Assembly: GCA_045630765.1 (NCBI GenBank)
Contig: JAZQTM010000084.1
Span: forward strand, 1 to 63,050
DNA length: 63,050 nt
Direction of reading: 5' to 3'
DNA from: RGIG3009 sp045630765
GTDB taxonomy: Bacteria > Bacillota > Clostridia > Oscillospirales > Acutalibacteraceae
Below are positions 32,495-40,789 of the stretch, in pieces. The notes under the pieces are model-generated. The model saw only the letters and a list, made by a program, of their open reading frames with translations, was not told the DNA's origin and searched no databases. The translations under genes were made by a program, and so were the position numbers. Every line of letters begins with the position of its first letter. Position 1 is the first letter of the stretch.

Positions 32495-32848
32495 TAGCTG
32501 TGCTTTGATGGCGTCAAACGTTTCGTTGCTGATGACGTGCTCGATTTTGCAAGCATCCTCCGAGGCAACCTCGGGATCAACGCCCAATTTCACAAAAAAG
32601 GCGGTCAGTACGTGATGACGTTCGTAGGTGCGTTCGGCAACGGTGATACCGATTTCCGTCAACTTTAAATACCCGTTATCATCCACGGTAATAAACCCGC
32701 CGTTTTTGAGAAGACCGACGGCGCGGCTGACGCTTGGTTTGGAGTATCCCATTTCCTCTGCCACGTCAATGCTGCGGACGGCGGCTTTTTGTTTGGATAG
32801 CAGGTAAATGGTTTCCAGATACATTTCGCCCGATTCCTGTAAATTCAC
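32492..32848 (-). CDS. DtxR/MntR family metal-dependent regulator
   Basis: A 118-residue regulator from the GTG at 32848 (after AAGGAGGGTGGCTTT). The winged helix (IDVAEEMGYSKPSVSRAVGLLKNGG) is followed by the dimerisation and metal-binding region (ERHHVLTAFFVKLGV, EDACKIEHVIS), where the conserved Glu, His, Asp and Cys ligands are visible. There is no C-terminal SH3-like domain, so it is of the short MntR type. It stands alone, with no metal transporter in the window to suggest a target. Confidence 0.9.
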   Translation of the reverse strand: MNLQESGEMYLETIYLLSKQKAAVRSIDVAEEMGYSKPSVSRAVGLLKNGGFITVDDNGYLKLTEIGITVAERTYERHHVLTAFFVKLGVDPEVASEDACKIEHVISNETFDAIKAQL

Positions 32849-32911
32849 AAAGCCACCCTCCTTTCTAACGTTACAAGTACAGTATACCATACTTTAAACG
32901 CTTTGCAAGAG

Positions 32912-32941
32912 AAAAAGCGCCCCTTTTTTAAGGGGCGCTGA
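32912..32941 (-). terminator. Intrinsic terminator of the Asp-box glycosidase gene
   Basis: On the minus strand AGCGCCCCTT-AAAA-AAGGGGCGCT followed by Ts. Confidence 0.85.
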
Positions 32942-32946
32942 TAGGT

Positions 32947-34023
32947 TTATCGTTTAATGCGGAGTTTGAGTTGTTTGACGTTTACCTGGAAGCCTTTTCC
33001 CGAAAATACTTCGGAATACTGGACCAACAGGAAGTTGCCGTTTTCGTCTTTTAACTTGAGGTTTTCTGAGTAGAACTGACCCGCCGATTTGGTGGTGACC
33101 ATCACAATGGCTTCGTCCCAATGATACGCATCCTCGGAAGTATACAGAACAAAGCTGTCGCCGGGATACTGACCCTCATCACCGAGGCAGTGCGAACGAC
33201 CATGCATAACATACACGCCGTCGATCAACTCAATTTGCGGGTTGCGGATCGCTTGGTCGACGTACACCTGATCCACGATCTCCCATGTTTTGCCTTCGTC
33301 CTTGCTGATCGCGTGGTCGAGGTGCAGTTCATCGGATTTAATGTAAACGTAAGCGTGTAAAACGTTCTCGGTATCAAAGATCATTGCGCCGTAAGCGCGA
33401 GTGGCGATGGTGAACGGAATGACGGAGATCTCCTCAAACGTTGCACCGTTATCAAAGCTCTTATACAGGCGATATTTATGCTCGTCCGTTTCGCCCCACA
33501 TATAATCGTTGCAGAACTGCAGCACGTAGATCACGCCGTCGCGGACAAACGCATCGTAAATTCTGCCCTTGTACGGGAACAATTCTTCGGGTTCACTCCA
33601 GGTTTCACCCTGATCTTTACTTTTAACAACAGTGGGGGTTTCCCACGGTACGCAGAACATTTCTGCAAGTGCACTGTTGCGCAAGCAAAATGCCAAAATG
33701 GTACCGTCGGGCGCCGTTACGGCTTTCTCAACGGAGATGGTGAACAGACCATCTTCAAAACTCTTTCTGGAGTAGGGGAGCGTTTGCAACTCGGAGTAAG
33801 TTTTACCGCCGTCACGCGAAATGCAATATTCCACCCAACCGTAGCAGTAGTGACCGCCTTTACGAACGGCCGAGTAGTTTGCGTTAAAATCAATAAAGCA
33901 GTTCGGTGCGAATTCCGTCATTGCGTGGGACATATGACCGCTTCTGTGACGCGCTTCGTTGTCCACGTGCATAACCGGATCTTCGATAACAACCGTGTAG
34001 TTTTCACGAGCGATTTCTTTCAT
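32947..34023 (-). CDS. Sialidase-like (BNR/Asp-box repeat) protein
   Basis: A 358-residue six-bladed beta-propeller type protein from the ATG at 34023 (GTGAAAGGTTGGTG upstream). Four Asp-box repeats of the SxDxGxTW type are visible: SRDGGKTY, SKDQGETW, SFDNGATF and SKDEGKTW. There is no signal peptide, so it would act inside the cell on imported oligosaccharides. The classical sialidase arginine triad cannot be confirmed by eye, so another glycosidase of the same fold is possible. It lies downstream of an AraC gene and a promoter with repeated operator-like sites. Confidence 0.82.
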   Translation of the reverse strand: MKEIARENYTVVIEDPVMHVDNEARHRSGHMSHAMTEFAPNCFIDFNANYSAVRKGGHYCYGWVEYCISRDGGKTYSELQTLPYSRKSFEDGLFTISVEKAVTAPDGTILAFCLRNSALAEMFCVPWETPTVVKSKDQGETWSEPEELFPYKGRIYDAFVRDGVIYVLQFCNDYMWGETDEHKYRLYKSFDNGATFEEISVIPFTIATRAYGAMIFDTENVLHAYVYIKSDELHLDHAISKDEGKTWEIVDQVYVDQAIRNPQIELIDGVYVMHGRSHCLGDEGQYPGDSFVLYTSEDAYHWDEAIVMVTTKSAGQFYSENLKLKDENGNFLLVQYSEVFSGKGFQVNVKQLKLRIKR

Positions 34024-34048
34024 CAGAAAACACCAACCTTTCACGTAA

Positions 34049-34144
34049 ATTATACTGTATGGAGAAAAGGTGATACAATAACCGAATAAGACTTTTCGTG
34101 TTATTTTTTGGACATGTTGAAAAAATAGTGTTATTTTTCAGACA
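34049..34144 (-). promoter_or_regulatory. Promoter and repeated operator-like sites upstream of the sialidase-like gene
   Basis: Minus-strand TATAAT (34054-34049) with a weak -35 (TGTATC, 34077-34072). Two similar 16-mers, TGTTATTTTTTGGACA (34099-34114) and TGTTATTTTTCAGACA (34129-34144), start 30 bp apart in the same orientation, upstream of the -35. The second overlaps the stop codon of the AraC gene. A third copy lies in front of the AraC gene itself (35015-35030). Confidence 0.7.
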
Positions 34145-34994
34145 TTTCCTTGCGAAATACACCGGGAGGGGTGCCGTGATGCCGACGAAAGAAGGAAACG
34201 AAGCTGCTTTCATTTTCAAATCCTAACAAAAAGCCGATGGATTTGATGCTGTGTTGCGTGTCGACCAAGAGTCGCTTAGCGTGCTTTATTTTGGAGGCGC
34301 TGATATAGTCGGCAAGTGATTCCCCCGTTTGGGCGGAAAAGATCCGTGTTAATTGTCTTGCTGACAGACAGCATTCTTTTGCGACGTCGTTACAGGTCAA
34401 GAGTTTATCGGTGTTATTATCAATATAGGTTTTTGCCATAAAAAACCGCGGATCGTGCGAATGATTGCTGTTTTTTGGGATCTTGACATTCAGTGCGTAC
34501 AGAAACGAATACAGAATTTCCAACGCTCTGCCCATAATCAGTTGTGAACTGAACAGATCCGACAGCTCGCTGTGGCGCAGAATAAAATTTAGGCATTGCG
34601 CAATCTTATCGGAATAATCAACGCGGGTGACGGGTTTATCTTTCAGTTGCAACAGTTCTAAAGCGTTGTCATCTGCCGAAAAAGCAAGGGTGATTTTAAG
34701 CGCCTCGTTGCTTGCACGATAATGATGTTTGGTATGCGGCGGAATAAATAATGCTTCACCACCGTTTAGGGTGAAGACGTCATGCCCGCACGTATAGGAA
34801 ATAATGCCGTCGAGAACAAAGTGAATTTCAAAAAACGCATGCTCGTGTGCGCGTTTGCGAACGTCGTTGCTGAGATGCGCTTTGCCGATCGCTCTCACCC
34901 AAAGAATGTTCAGGTTTAAGGGCAGTTCCAAACGTGGGAAAGACATTTTATTGAGCGCTTCTGCTCGTTTATCGCTGTATTCCGTTGCAAACAT
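34131..34994 (-). CDS. AraC family transcriptional regulator next to the sialidase-like gene
   Basis: A 287-residue regulator from the ATG at 34994 (AAAGGCGGGGACGAT upstream). The cupin-like sensor carries HEHAFFEIHFVLDG and FIPPHTKHHYRAS. Two helix-turn-helix motifs fill the C-terminal 100 residues (CNDVAKECCLSARQLTRIF and IKSIGFLLGFENESSFVSFF). It is 107 nt upstream of the sialidase-like gene on the same strand. The shared 16-mer in both promoter regions suggests that it controls itself and that gene. Confidence 0.9.
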   Translation of the reverse strand: MFATEYSDKRAEALNKMSFPRLELPLNLNILWVRAIGKAHLSNDVRKRAHEHAFFEIHFVLDGIISYTCGHDVFTLNGGEALFIPPHTKHHYRASNEALKITLAFSADDNALELLQLKDKPVTRVDYSDKIAQCLNFILRHSELSDLFSSQLIMGRALEILYSFLYALNVKIPKNSNHSHDPRFFMAKTYIDNNTDKLLTCNDVAKECCLSARQLTRIFSAQTGESLADYISASKIKHAKRLLVDTQHSIKSIGFLLGFENESSFVSFFRRHHGTPPGVFRKEMSEK

Positions 34995-35014
34995 ATCGTC
35001 CCCGCCTTTACGTA

Positions 35015-35030
35015 TGTTACTTTTTGGACA
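35015..35030 (-). promoter_or_regulatory. Operator-like 16-mer in front of the AraC gene
   Basis: TGTTACTTTTTGGACA differs from the copy at 34099-34114 at a single base. It lies about 20 nt upstream of the AraC start codon, in the likely leader, a position that suits autorepression. Confidence 0.65.
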
Positions 35031-35107
35031 CTCCTGATATAAAATAGCGTATTGTTCCGAAAAAAGCAATAGAAACAAGAAATATTATTGAAAACGGCGC
35101 CTGATCG

Positions 35108-35136
35108 TTGCGCGTTTGGTGCCCGTATGGTATAAT
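35108..35136 (+). promoter_or_regulatory. Promoter of the GNAT-nitroreductase / PfkB unit
   Basis: TTGCGC (35108-35113), 17-nt spacer, TATAAT (35131-35136). Confidence 0.8.
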
Positions 35137-35157
35137 ACCGAAAAAGGGGTGATGGTG

Positions 35158-36117
35158 ATGTACGTTCAGCAGTTTTGCGGTGTTCCCAAAGCGGCACTTG
35201 CGGTGCGAATTCCCGTGTTTGTGGAGGAACAAGGTTTCGTAGACGAAATTGACGAGATTGACGGCACCGCCACCCATTTTGTTTTGTTTGATGAAGCAAA
35301 AGCACCGATCGCGACCTGTCGTGTCTTTGTACAAGAGGGTGCGTACATATTGGGGAGGCTTTGTGTACTCAAAGCGCATCGCGGCAAGGGGTACGGTAGT
35401 GAGCTGGTCGCGGCAGCCGAACAGTACGTGCGGTCGATAAACGGTGAAAGCGTATCGCTTCATTCACAGTATCACGCCAAAGTGTTTTATGAAAAGCTGG
35501 GATATACGGTTTGCAGTGACATCGAGGACGAACAGGGATGTCCGCATGTTTGGATGAAAAAACGGTTAACAGGGGATGGAACAATGGATTTTTTAGAGAT
35601 TGCTAATGCTCGTCAGTCTTGCCGCAACTTTGATGCGACGCGCGCGGTAGAAGAAGAAAAATTAAACAAGATACTGGAAGCCGCGCGGTTGGCACCCTCT
35701 GCCAGCAACGGTCAGCCGTATCACTTAACCGTATGTAACGGCGAGTTGGCAAAGAGTGTTGCTGCCGCCACGCAATCAGGCGGAGTTAACAAATTTTCGT
35801 CGTATGCGCCGGTGCAGATTGTCATCTCCGAAAAGCCGAACATCAAAGATACCATTGACGGCTCTAAAGTTACCGGTACGGACTATCGGTCCATTGATAT
35901 TGGCATTATGGTGGCGTATCTTACTGCCGAAGCAACGACGCAAGGGTTATCCACGTGTATTTTGGGTTGGTTGGATGATCGTGAACTTCACGAACTGTGC
36001 GGACTTGACGGCACGGCACGGCTGGTTGTTTCGCTTGGGTATGCGAAAGCCGATGACAGGCTTCGCTCCAAAAAACGCAAGAGCGCAGAGGAATTGATTA
36101 CACAGTTGTTTGATTGA
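35158..36117 (+). CDS. Fused GNAT acetyltransferase and nitroreductase family protein
   Basis: One open frame of 319 residues holds two whole domains. Residues 1 to about 135 are a GNAT N-acetyltransferase of the ElaA-like type (the acetyl-CoA loop is LKAHRGKGYGSEL, with VFYEKLGY later). From about residue 143 (MDFLEIANARQSCRNFD) it is a short FMN nitroreductase (APSASNGQPYHLTV). No stop codon separates them, although the nitroreductase part has its own ATG at 35584 with AGGGGATGG before it. The chosen start at 35158 has AAGGGG eight bases upstream. It is either a true fusion or a lost stop codon. The PfkB kinase follows at 13 nt. Confidence 0.85.
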   Translation: MYVQQFCGVPKAALAVRIPVFVEEQGFVDEIDEIDGTATHFVLFDEAKAPIATCRVFVQEGAYILGRLCVLKAHRGKGYGSELVAAAEQYVRSINGESVSLHSQYHAKVFYEKLGYTVCSDIEDEQGCPHVWMKKRLTGDGTMDFLEIANARQSCRNFDATRAVEEEKLNKILEAARLAPSASNGQPYHLTVCNGELAKSVAAATQSGGVNKFSSYAPVQIVISEKPNIKDTIDGSKVTGTDYRSIDIGIMVAYLTAEATTQGLSTCILGWLDDRELHELCGLDGTARLVVSLGYAKADDRLRSKKRKSAEELITQLFD

Positions 36118-36130
36118 TGGGGGAGAAACC

Positions 36131-37045
36131 ATGGTATATACGGTTACCTGTAATCCCGCTTTGGATTACGTGTTACACGTATCGCAGTTGCAAGCGGAGA
36201 ATATCAACCGTTCAGAGCGGGAAACACTGACGTACGGCGGAAAAGGCATCAACGTATCGGCTATTCTTGCGCGCTTATCCGTGCCCACAAAGGCAACGGG
36301 TTTCACTGCGGGATTGATGGGCGAAAAGTTGAAAAGCTTGCTTACGGTCGAGGGCATCGCGTGTGATTTTGTGGATCTGCCCGCGGGGGAAACGCGCATA
36401 AACGTCAAAATCCGTGCACAGCACGAGCTTGATGTCAATGCCGTCGGTCCCGAGGTAACCGCCGACGACGTGGGGCGGTTAATTCAAAAACTGGATACGC
36501 TTACGGCGGACGATACGTTGGTGCTGGCGGGATCCATCCCGAGCGGCTTGCCGCAAGATCTGTATCGGCAGATACTCGATCGTATCGACGGTCGCGGTGT
36601 GCAAGTGGTGGTGGATGCCGAAGGCGAGTTGTTGCGCAACACGTTGCCGTATCGTCCTTTCCTGATTAAACCCAACCATCACGAACTTGGCGCATTGTTT
36701 GACAAAGAGCTGCATACGGCAGACGAAATTGCCGCTTGTGCGCGACAGTTGCAGGCGATGGGCGCACGGAACGTGCTGGTATCCCGTGCCGAGCACGGGG
36801 CGTTGCTCTTGGACGAAACGGGTGCGTGCCATACCGTTGGCACGGTGAGCGGGACTTTGCGAAGTTCTGTCGGGTGCGGCGATAGTATGGTAGCCGGTTT
36901 CCTCGCCGGTTGGCTCGAGAAAAAAGAGTATTCCTACGCGTTGCGCCTGGGTGCTGCGTGCGGAAATGCGACGGCATTTTCAGAAAGCTTAGCGACCAAA
37001 GCGGAGATCGACAAAGCCTTTGTCGATCTTACCGATAATCAATAG
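36131..37045 (+). CDS. 1-phosphofructokinase-type PfkB family kinase
   Basis: A 304-residue ribokinase-fold kinase; the ATG at 36131 follows GGGGGAGAAACC. The opening VYTVTCNPALDYVLHV, the GGKGINVSAILARL motif and the C-terminal SVGCGDSMVAGFLAGW (catalytic Asp in GCGDS) fit 1-phosphofructokinase (FruK) or the related tagatose-6-phosphate kinase. No fructose PTS gene is adjacent, so the sugar phosphate is uncertain. It is second in a unit with the GNAT-nitroreductase gene and ends at a bidirectional terminator. Confidence 0.88.
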   Translation: MVYTVTCNPALDYVLHVSQLQAENINRSERETLTYGGKGINVSAILARLSVPTKATGFTAGLMGEKLKSLLTVEGIACDFVDLPAGETRINVKIRAQHELDVNAVGPEVTADDVGRLIQKLDTLTADDTLVLAGSIPSGLPQDLYRQILDRIDGRGVQVVVDAEGELLRNTLPYRPFLIKPNHHELGALFDKELHTADEIAACARQLQAMGARNVLVSRAEHGALLLDETGACHTVGTVSGTLRSSVGCGDSMVAGFLAGWLEKKEYSYALRLGAACGNATAFSESLATKAEIDKAFVDLTDNQ

Positions 37046-37056
37046 TTTGTATACAT

Positions 37057-37089
37057 AAAAAGACCGTGACTTTCGTCACGGTCTTTTTT
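37057..37089. terminator. Bidirectional intrinsic terminator
   Basis: AAAAAGACCGTGAC-TTTC-GTCACGGTCTTTTTT. It ends both the PfkB unit and the convergent branched-chain operon. Confidence 0.93.
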
Positions 37090-37104
37090 AATATGGGTAA
37101 TGGA

Positions 37105-38136
37105 TTAGCGATAAATCAGGGACTCGGCATAGCGAGTAGCGATAACGCCCTCGGGCTCGCCGGTCTTCTTGGACTCGGACAAGATGTGCTCGATGGAATT
37201 GTAGATGTTGTCCACCTTTTCCAAAACAGCTTCTTTGTTGTAAGGACCGTCAACCTCAGCCGCTGCGTTGATAACGCCGCCACCGTTGATGACAAAGTCA
37301 GGTGCGTAGAAGATGCCGCGAGCTTTCAGCGCCAAACCGGACTCGTCGTCCAAAATCTGGTTGTTGGCACCACCGGCAACCGCTTTACAGTTCAGTTGCG
37401 GAATGGTGGTGGGGTTGAGGATCGCGCCCATCGCGTTGGGGGAGAAGATGTCACATTTCTGAGAATAGATCTCCTCGGTGGGAACGATGGTAGCACCAAA
37501 TTCCTCGGCAGCTTTCTGCGCCATTGCCTGATTGCTGCGGTTAGCAATGATCAGTTTTGCGCCGCTCTCGTTGAGCAAACGGCACAGATCGTAGCCGACC
37601 TTGCCAAGACCTTGCACAGCGATGGTCAAGCCGTCCAAGGAATCGGTACCCAAAGCGACCTTAGCGGTAGCGCGGATACCTTGCCATACACCACGTGCGG
37701 TGAAGGGAGAGGGGTCGCCGCTGTTCTGGGGCAGACCGCAGAGATACTTGGTTTTACGCAGCATCACCAGTGCATCGTCACAGGTGGTGTTCACGTCTTC
37801 AGCGGTGATGTAGCTGCCGCCCAGGTTGTTGACCGCTTCGGCGAAAGCTTCGAACATCGCTTCGGTCTTCATGCTGGGATCAGCGATGATGACACCTTTA
37901 CCGCCGCCGTGAGGCAGACCGGCAACTGCGTTCTTGTGGGACATACCACGGCTCAGACGCAGAACGTCGAACAGGGCATCGTCGAATGTTGCATAGGGGA
38001 ACAGACGGCAACCGCCGATAGCGGGGCCCAAGTTGGTGTTATGTACAGCGATGATGGCTTTTAAGCCGGCTTTCTCGTTGTTGACAAACAGAACTTTCTC
38101 GTGGCGGTACTTGGTCATTTCAGTCATTGCGTTCAT
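37105..38136 (-). CDS. Leucine dehydrogenase-type amino acid dehydrogenase
   Basis: A 343-residue NAD-dependent Glu/Leu/Phe/Val dehydrogenase from the ATG at 38136 (GGAGGTAATCTGT upstream). The catalytic lysine is in LPHGGGKGVII (near residue 80) and the Rossmann motif is VQGLGKVGYDL. Its size and sequence (IGGCRLFPYATFDDAL, GGANNQ) fit leucine/valine dehydrogenases rather than hexameric glutamate dehydrogenases. It is last in the operon headed by the valine T-box, 57 nt after the gamma subunit. There it would aminate branched 2-oxoacids to Val, Ile or Leu using NADH and ammonia. Confidence 0.93.
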   Translation of the reverse strand: MNAMTEMTKYRHEKVLFVNNEKAGLKAIIAVHNTNLGPAIGGCRLFPYATFDDALFDVLRLSRGMSHKNAVAGLPHGGGKGVIIADPSMKTEAMFEAFAEAVNNLGGSYITAEDVNTTCDDALVMLRKTKYLCGLPQNSGDPSPFTARGVWQGIRATAKVALGTDSLDGLTIAVQGLGKVGYDLCRLLNESGAKLIIANRSNQAMAQKAAEEFGATIVPTEEIYSQKCDIFSPNAMGAILNPTTIPQLNCKAVAGGANNQILDDESGLALKARGIFYAPDFVINGGGVINAAAEVDGPYNKEAVLEKVDNIYNSIEHILSESKKTGEPEGVIATRYAESLIYR

Positions 38137-38193
38137 ACAGATTACCTCCAAATTTAAATGTCTATGTCGTCTGCTCAAACGAGCAGGAATGGC

Positions 38194-38733
38194 TTATTTG
38201 CCGTAGTTCTTACCCATTTCCAAGGCTTTCATATTTAACTCTATCAAAGCGGCCTTTTTGGGCGGAACCAGTTTAGCTACCACTTCATCGGTTCCCTCAA
38301 AGGACAACTCGGGGTGGTTTTCCAACAGGTGACCGGTGATGATCATATTGGCTAACGTAGCAATACCCGCTTCTTTCGCCATACGGGTAGCAGGGATGTA
38401 AAACACCTGCACGTCGGTACGTTCAACCTTTGCATTGATCAGCGCGCTGTCCACGTAAATCTGTCCTCCGGGAGCGACGGTGTCTACGTATTTTTCCAGT
38501 GACGGCAAGTTCATGGCGATCAGCACGTCGGGCGTGATGATAATGGGGCTGCCGACAGGGGTATCGGAGATGATAACGTTACAGTTTGCCGTACCGCCGC
38601 GCATTTCCGGACCGTAAGACGGTAACCAGGAAACTTGACGATCTTCCAACAAACTTTTATATGCCAAAAACTTACCGGCGAACAAAATGCCTTGTCCACC
38701 GAAGCCGGCAATAAGGATCTGAGTGGTTTTCAT
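38194..38733 (-). CDS. vorC: 2-oxoacid:ferredoxin oxidoreductase, gamma subunit
   Basis: A 179-residue gamma subunit (MKTTQILIAGFGGQGILFAGK; PSYGPEMRGGTANCNVIIS) of a four-subunit ketoacid oxidoreductase. The ATG at 38733 follows AAAGGAGGCTGAGTAAT, 1 nt after the beta subunit. With alpha, beta and ferredoxin it forms the complex that converts branched 2-oxoacid + CoA to acyl-CoA + CO2 + reduced ferredoxin, or the reverse. Letters for these subunits vary between organisms. Confidence 0.92.
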   Translation of the reverse strand: MKTTQILIAGFGGQGILFAGKFLAYKSLLEDRQVSWLPSYGPEMRGGTANCNVIISDTPVGSPIIITPDVLIAMNLPSLEKYVDTVAPGGQIYVDSALINAKVERTDVQVFYIPATRMAKEAGIATLANMIITGHLLENHPELSFEGTDEVVAKLVPPKKAALIELNMKALEMGKNYGK

Positions 38734-38734
38734 A

Positions 38735-39487
38735 TTACTCAGCCTCCTTTGCGGAACGGTCTTTATAGACACCGATGGGATATTGCGGCAACATATCGGT
38801 TTCTACCCATTTAAGTGCCTGCTGAGGCGTCATACCCCAGTTGGTGGGACAAGCAGAAACCACTTCAACCAAGCTGAAGCCTTTGCCGTCAATTTGGTTT
38901 TGGAAGGCTTTTTTGATTGCTTTCTTTGCCTGCATAACGTTTTTGACGTTGTTGGCGGCAACACGTGCAATGTATTCGGGGCCCTCCAAAGTGGCAAGAA
39001 GTTCGGAAACCTTGATAGGCCAACCACAGTGCTTGACGTCGCGACCATAAGGCGAGGTCTGCGTTACCTGACCGGGCAGGGAGGTGGGAGCCATCTGACC
39101 ACCGGTCATACCGTAAATGGCATTGTTAACGAAAATAATGGTGATATTTTCATTTCTTGCCGCTGCGTGTACGGTTTCTGCCATGCCGATCGAAGCAAGG
39201 TCGCCGTCACCCTGATAGGTGAAAACGATGTTGTCAGGACGGCAACGTTTGATACCGGTAGCAACCGCCGGCGCTCTGCCGTGAGCGGCTTCGATGGTAT
39301 CGCAAGTAAAGTAATCGTACGCCATAACGGCACAGCCGACAGGCGCGACGCCGATCGCTTTCCCCTCGATACCCAATTCATCAAGAACTTCGGCAACCAA
39401 ACGGTGGATAATACCGTGAGGACAGCCGGGACAATAGTGGAAAGGGAGATCGGACAGCGATTTCGGTTTTTGGAACACAACAGCCAT
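38735..39487 (-). CDS. vorB: 2-oxoacid:ferredoxin oxidoreductase, beta (TPP-binding) subunit
   Basis: A 250-residue thiamine pyrophosphate subunit. The conserved CPGCPHG stretch near residue 19 and the TPP/Mg motif GDGDLASIG...NNAIYGMTGGQMAPTS are present. It immediately follows the alpha subunit with no gap. Size and sequence fit the VOR/KOR class rather than pyruvate:ferredoxin oxidoreductase, which is one long chain in most Clostridia. Confidence 0.93.
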   Translation of the reverse strand: MAVVFQKPKSLSDLPFHYCPGCPHGIIHRLVAEVLDELGIEGKAIGVAPVGCAVMAYDYFTCDTIEAAHGRAPAVATGIKRCRPDNIVFTYQGDGDLASIGMAETVHAAARNENITIIFVNNAIYGMTGGQMAPTSLPGQVTQTSPYGRDVKHCGWPIKVSELLATLEGPEYIARVAANNVKNVMQAKKAIKKAFQNQIDGKGFSLVEVVSACPTNWGMTPQQALKWVETDMLPQYPIGVYKDRSAKEAE

Positions 39488-40549
39488 TTAGAACTCTCCT
39501 TTCTGTATCTTGCGGATGGACGCGAGCACCTCGTCGGGGGTGGGGATCATACCGCCGCTGCGGTTGCACAGCGCAACCGGTTTCTTACAATTGGTAGCCA
39601 GTCGGACGTCTTCGATCATCTGTCCCATGCTCAACTCAACGCTTAAGAAAGCATTGACCTTGTCCGCGGCCTCTGCCAACACCTTGTTCGGGAACGGCCA
39701 CAACGTGATGGGACGAATAAGTCCTACTTTAATGCCTTCTTCTCTTGCGGCAACCACGGCGTTTTTGGCAACGCGGGAGGCAATGCCAAATGCGACGACA
39801 CAATACTCGGCATCGTCCATCATGAACTCTTCCCACATCGCTTCGTTTTCTTCAATCAGTTTATACCGCTCGTAGCGCTCGAAGTTCTTGAGTTCGAGTT
39901 CTTCAGGCTTTAGGTACAAGGAATTGACGACGTTGTGAGTGCGCTCACAATGCGTACCGGTCAGCGCCCACGGCTTGTCGTAGGTTTCTACCTCAGCATC
40001 TTCAAAGGAAATGGGCTCCATCATCTGACCGATGGTACCATCGGCGAGAATCATCGAGGTCATTAAGTATTTGTCTGCCAAATTAAAGCCTTTGATCGTC
40101 AGGCTTGCCATTTCCTGAACGGAAGCGGGAGCCAACACGATCATTTTGTAATCGCCGTGTCCGCCGCCTTTGGTCGCTTGGAAATAATCGGACTGGGAGG
40201 GCTGAATACCGCCAAGACCCGGTCCGCCGCGCTGAACGTTTACCACTAAAGCGGGAACGTCGGAACCGGCGAGATAGCTGAGCCCTTCCGCCTTCAGCGA
40301 GATTCCGGGGCTGGAGGAGGAGGTCATAACGCGCGTGCCGGTGGCGGCAGCGCCGTAGACCATATTGATGGAAGCAATTTCACTTTCCGCTTGCAGGAAC
40401 ACACCGCCGATTTTCGGCATTTTTTTCGCCATATAGGCGGCAATTTCCGTCTGCGGGGTGATGGGATACCCAAAATAATGGCGGCAACCGGCGCGGATCG
40501 CGGCTTCGGCGGTCGCCTCGTTACCCTTCATTAATACTTTTTCTGCCAT
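39488..40549 (-). CDS. vorA: 2-oxoacid:ferredoxin oxidoreductase, alpha subunit (3-methyl-2-oxobutanoate type)
   Basis: A 353-residue alpha subunit (MAEKVLMKGNEATAEAAIRAG; GYPITPQTEI; SSSSPGISLKAEGLSYL; VQRGGPGLGG). These segments are those of subunits annotated as 3-methyl-2-oxobutanoate (2-oxoisovalerate) oxidoreductase in Clostridia, though 2-oxoglutarate oxidoreductase is a near relative. The valine T-box, the leucine dehydrogenase and the acyl-CoA ligase in the same operon favour branched-chain substrates. Confidence 0.93.
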   Translation of the reverse strand: MAEKVLMKGNEATAEAAIRAGCRHYFGYPITPQTEIAAYMAKKMPKIGGVFLQAESEIASINMVYGAAATGTRVMTSSSSPGISLKAEGLSYLAGSDVPALVVNVQRGGPGLGGIQPSQSDYFQATKGGGHGDYKMIVLAPASVQEMASLTIKGFNLADKYLMTSMILADGTIGQMMEPISFEDAEVETYDKPWALTGTHCERTHNVVNSLYLKPEELELKNFERYERYKLIEENEAMWEEFMMDDAEYCVVAFGIASRVAKNAVVAAREEGIKVGLIRPITLWPFPNKVLAEAADKVNAFLSVELSMGQMIEDVRLATNCKKPVALCNRSGGMIPTPDEVLASIRKIQKGEF

Positions 40550-40561
40550 AATTGCCCCTCC

Positions 40562-40768
40562 TTATCGCTCTACGGTGATGATGCAATCGGGGCACATCGT
40601 TGCACAGAAGGCGCAGCCGATGCACTTTTCCTGATGCTCCATCACAGCAGGGGAATATCCTTTTTTGTTGATCTTATCGAGTGCAATGGTAAGGCACTGC
40701 TTGGGGCAGGCATCCACGCACAGGCCGCAGCCTTTGCAAAGATCGGTGTTAAACGTTACGTTTGCCAT
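40562..40768 (-). CDS. vorD: Ferredoxin-type delta subunit of the 2-oxoacid oxidoreductase
   Basis: A 68-residue protein with two 4Fe-4S motifs, CKGCGLCVDACP (about 11-22) and CIGCAFCATMCP (about 49-60). It links the oxidoreductase to ferredoxin. It lies 12 nt upstream of the alpha subunit and 21 nt after the P-loop ATPase gene. Confidence 0.94.
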   Translation of the reverse strand: MANVTFNTDLCKGCGLCVDACPKQCLTIALDKINKKGYSPAVMEHQEKCIGCAFCATMCPDCIITVER

Positions 40769-40789
40769 AATTTTTCCTCCTTGGAAAGC

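Noticed and set aside
37066..38064. Antisense frame across the leucine dehydrogenase gene
   Set aside because: It starts inside a terminator and lacks any recognisable motif.
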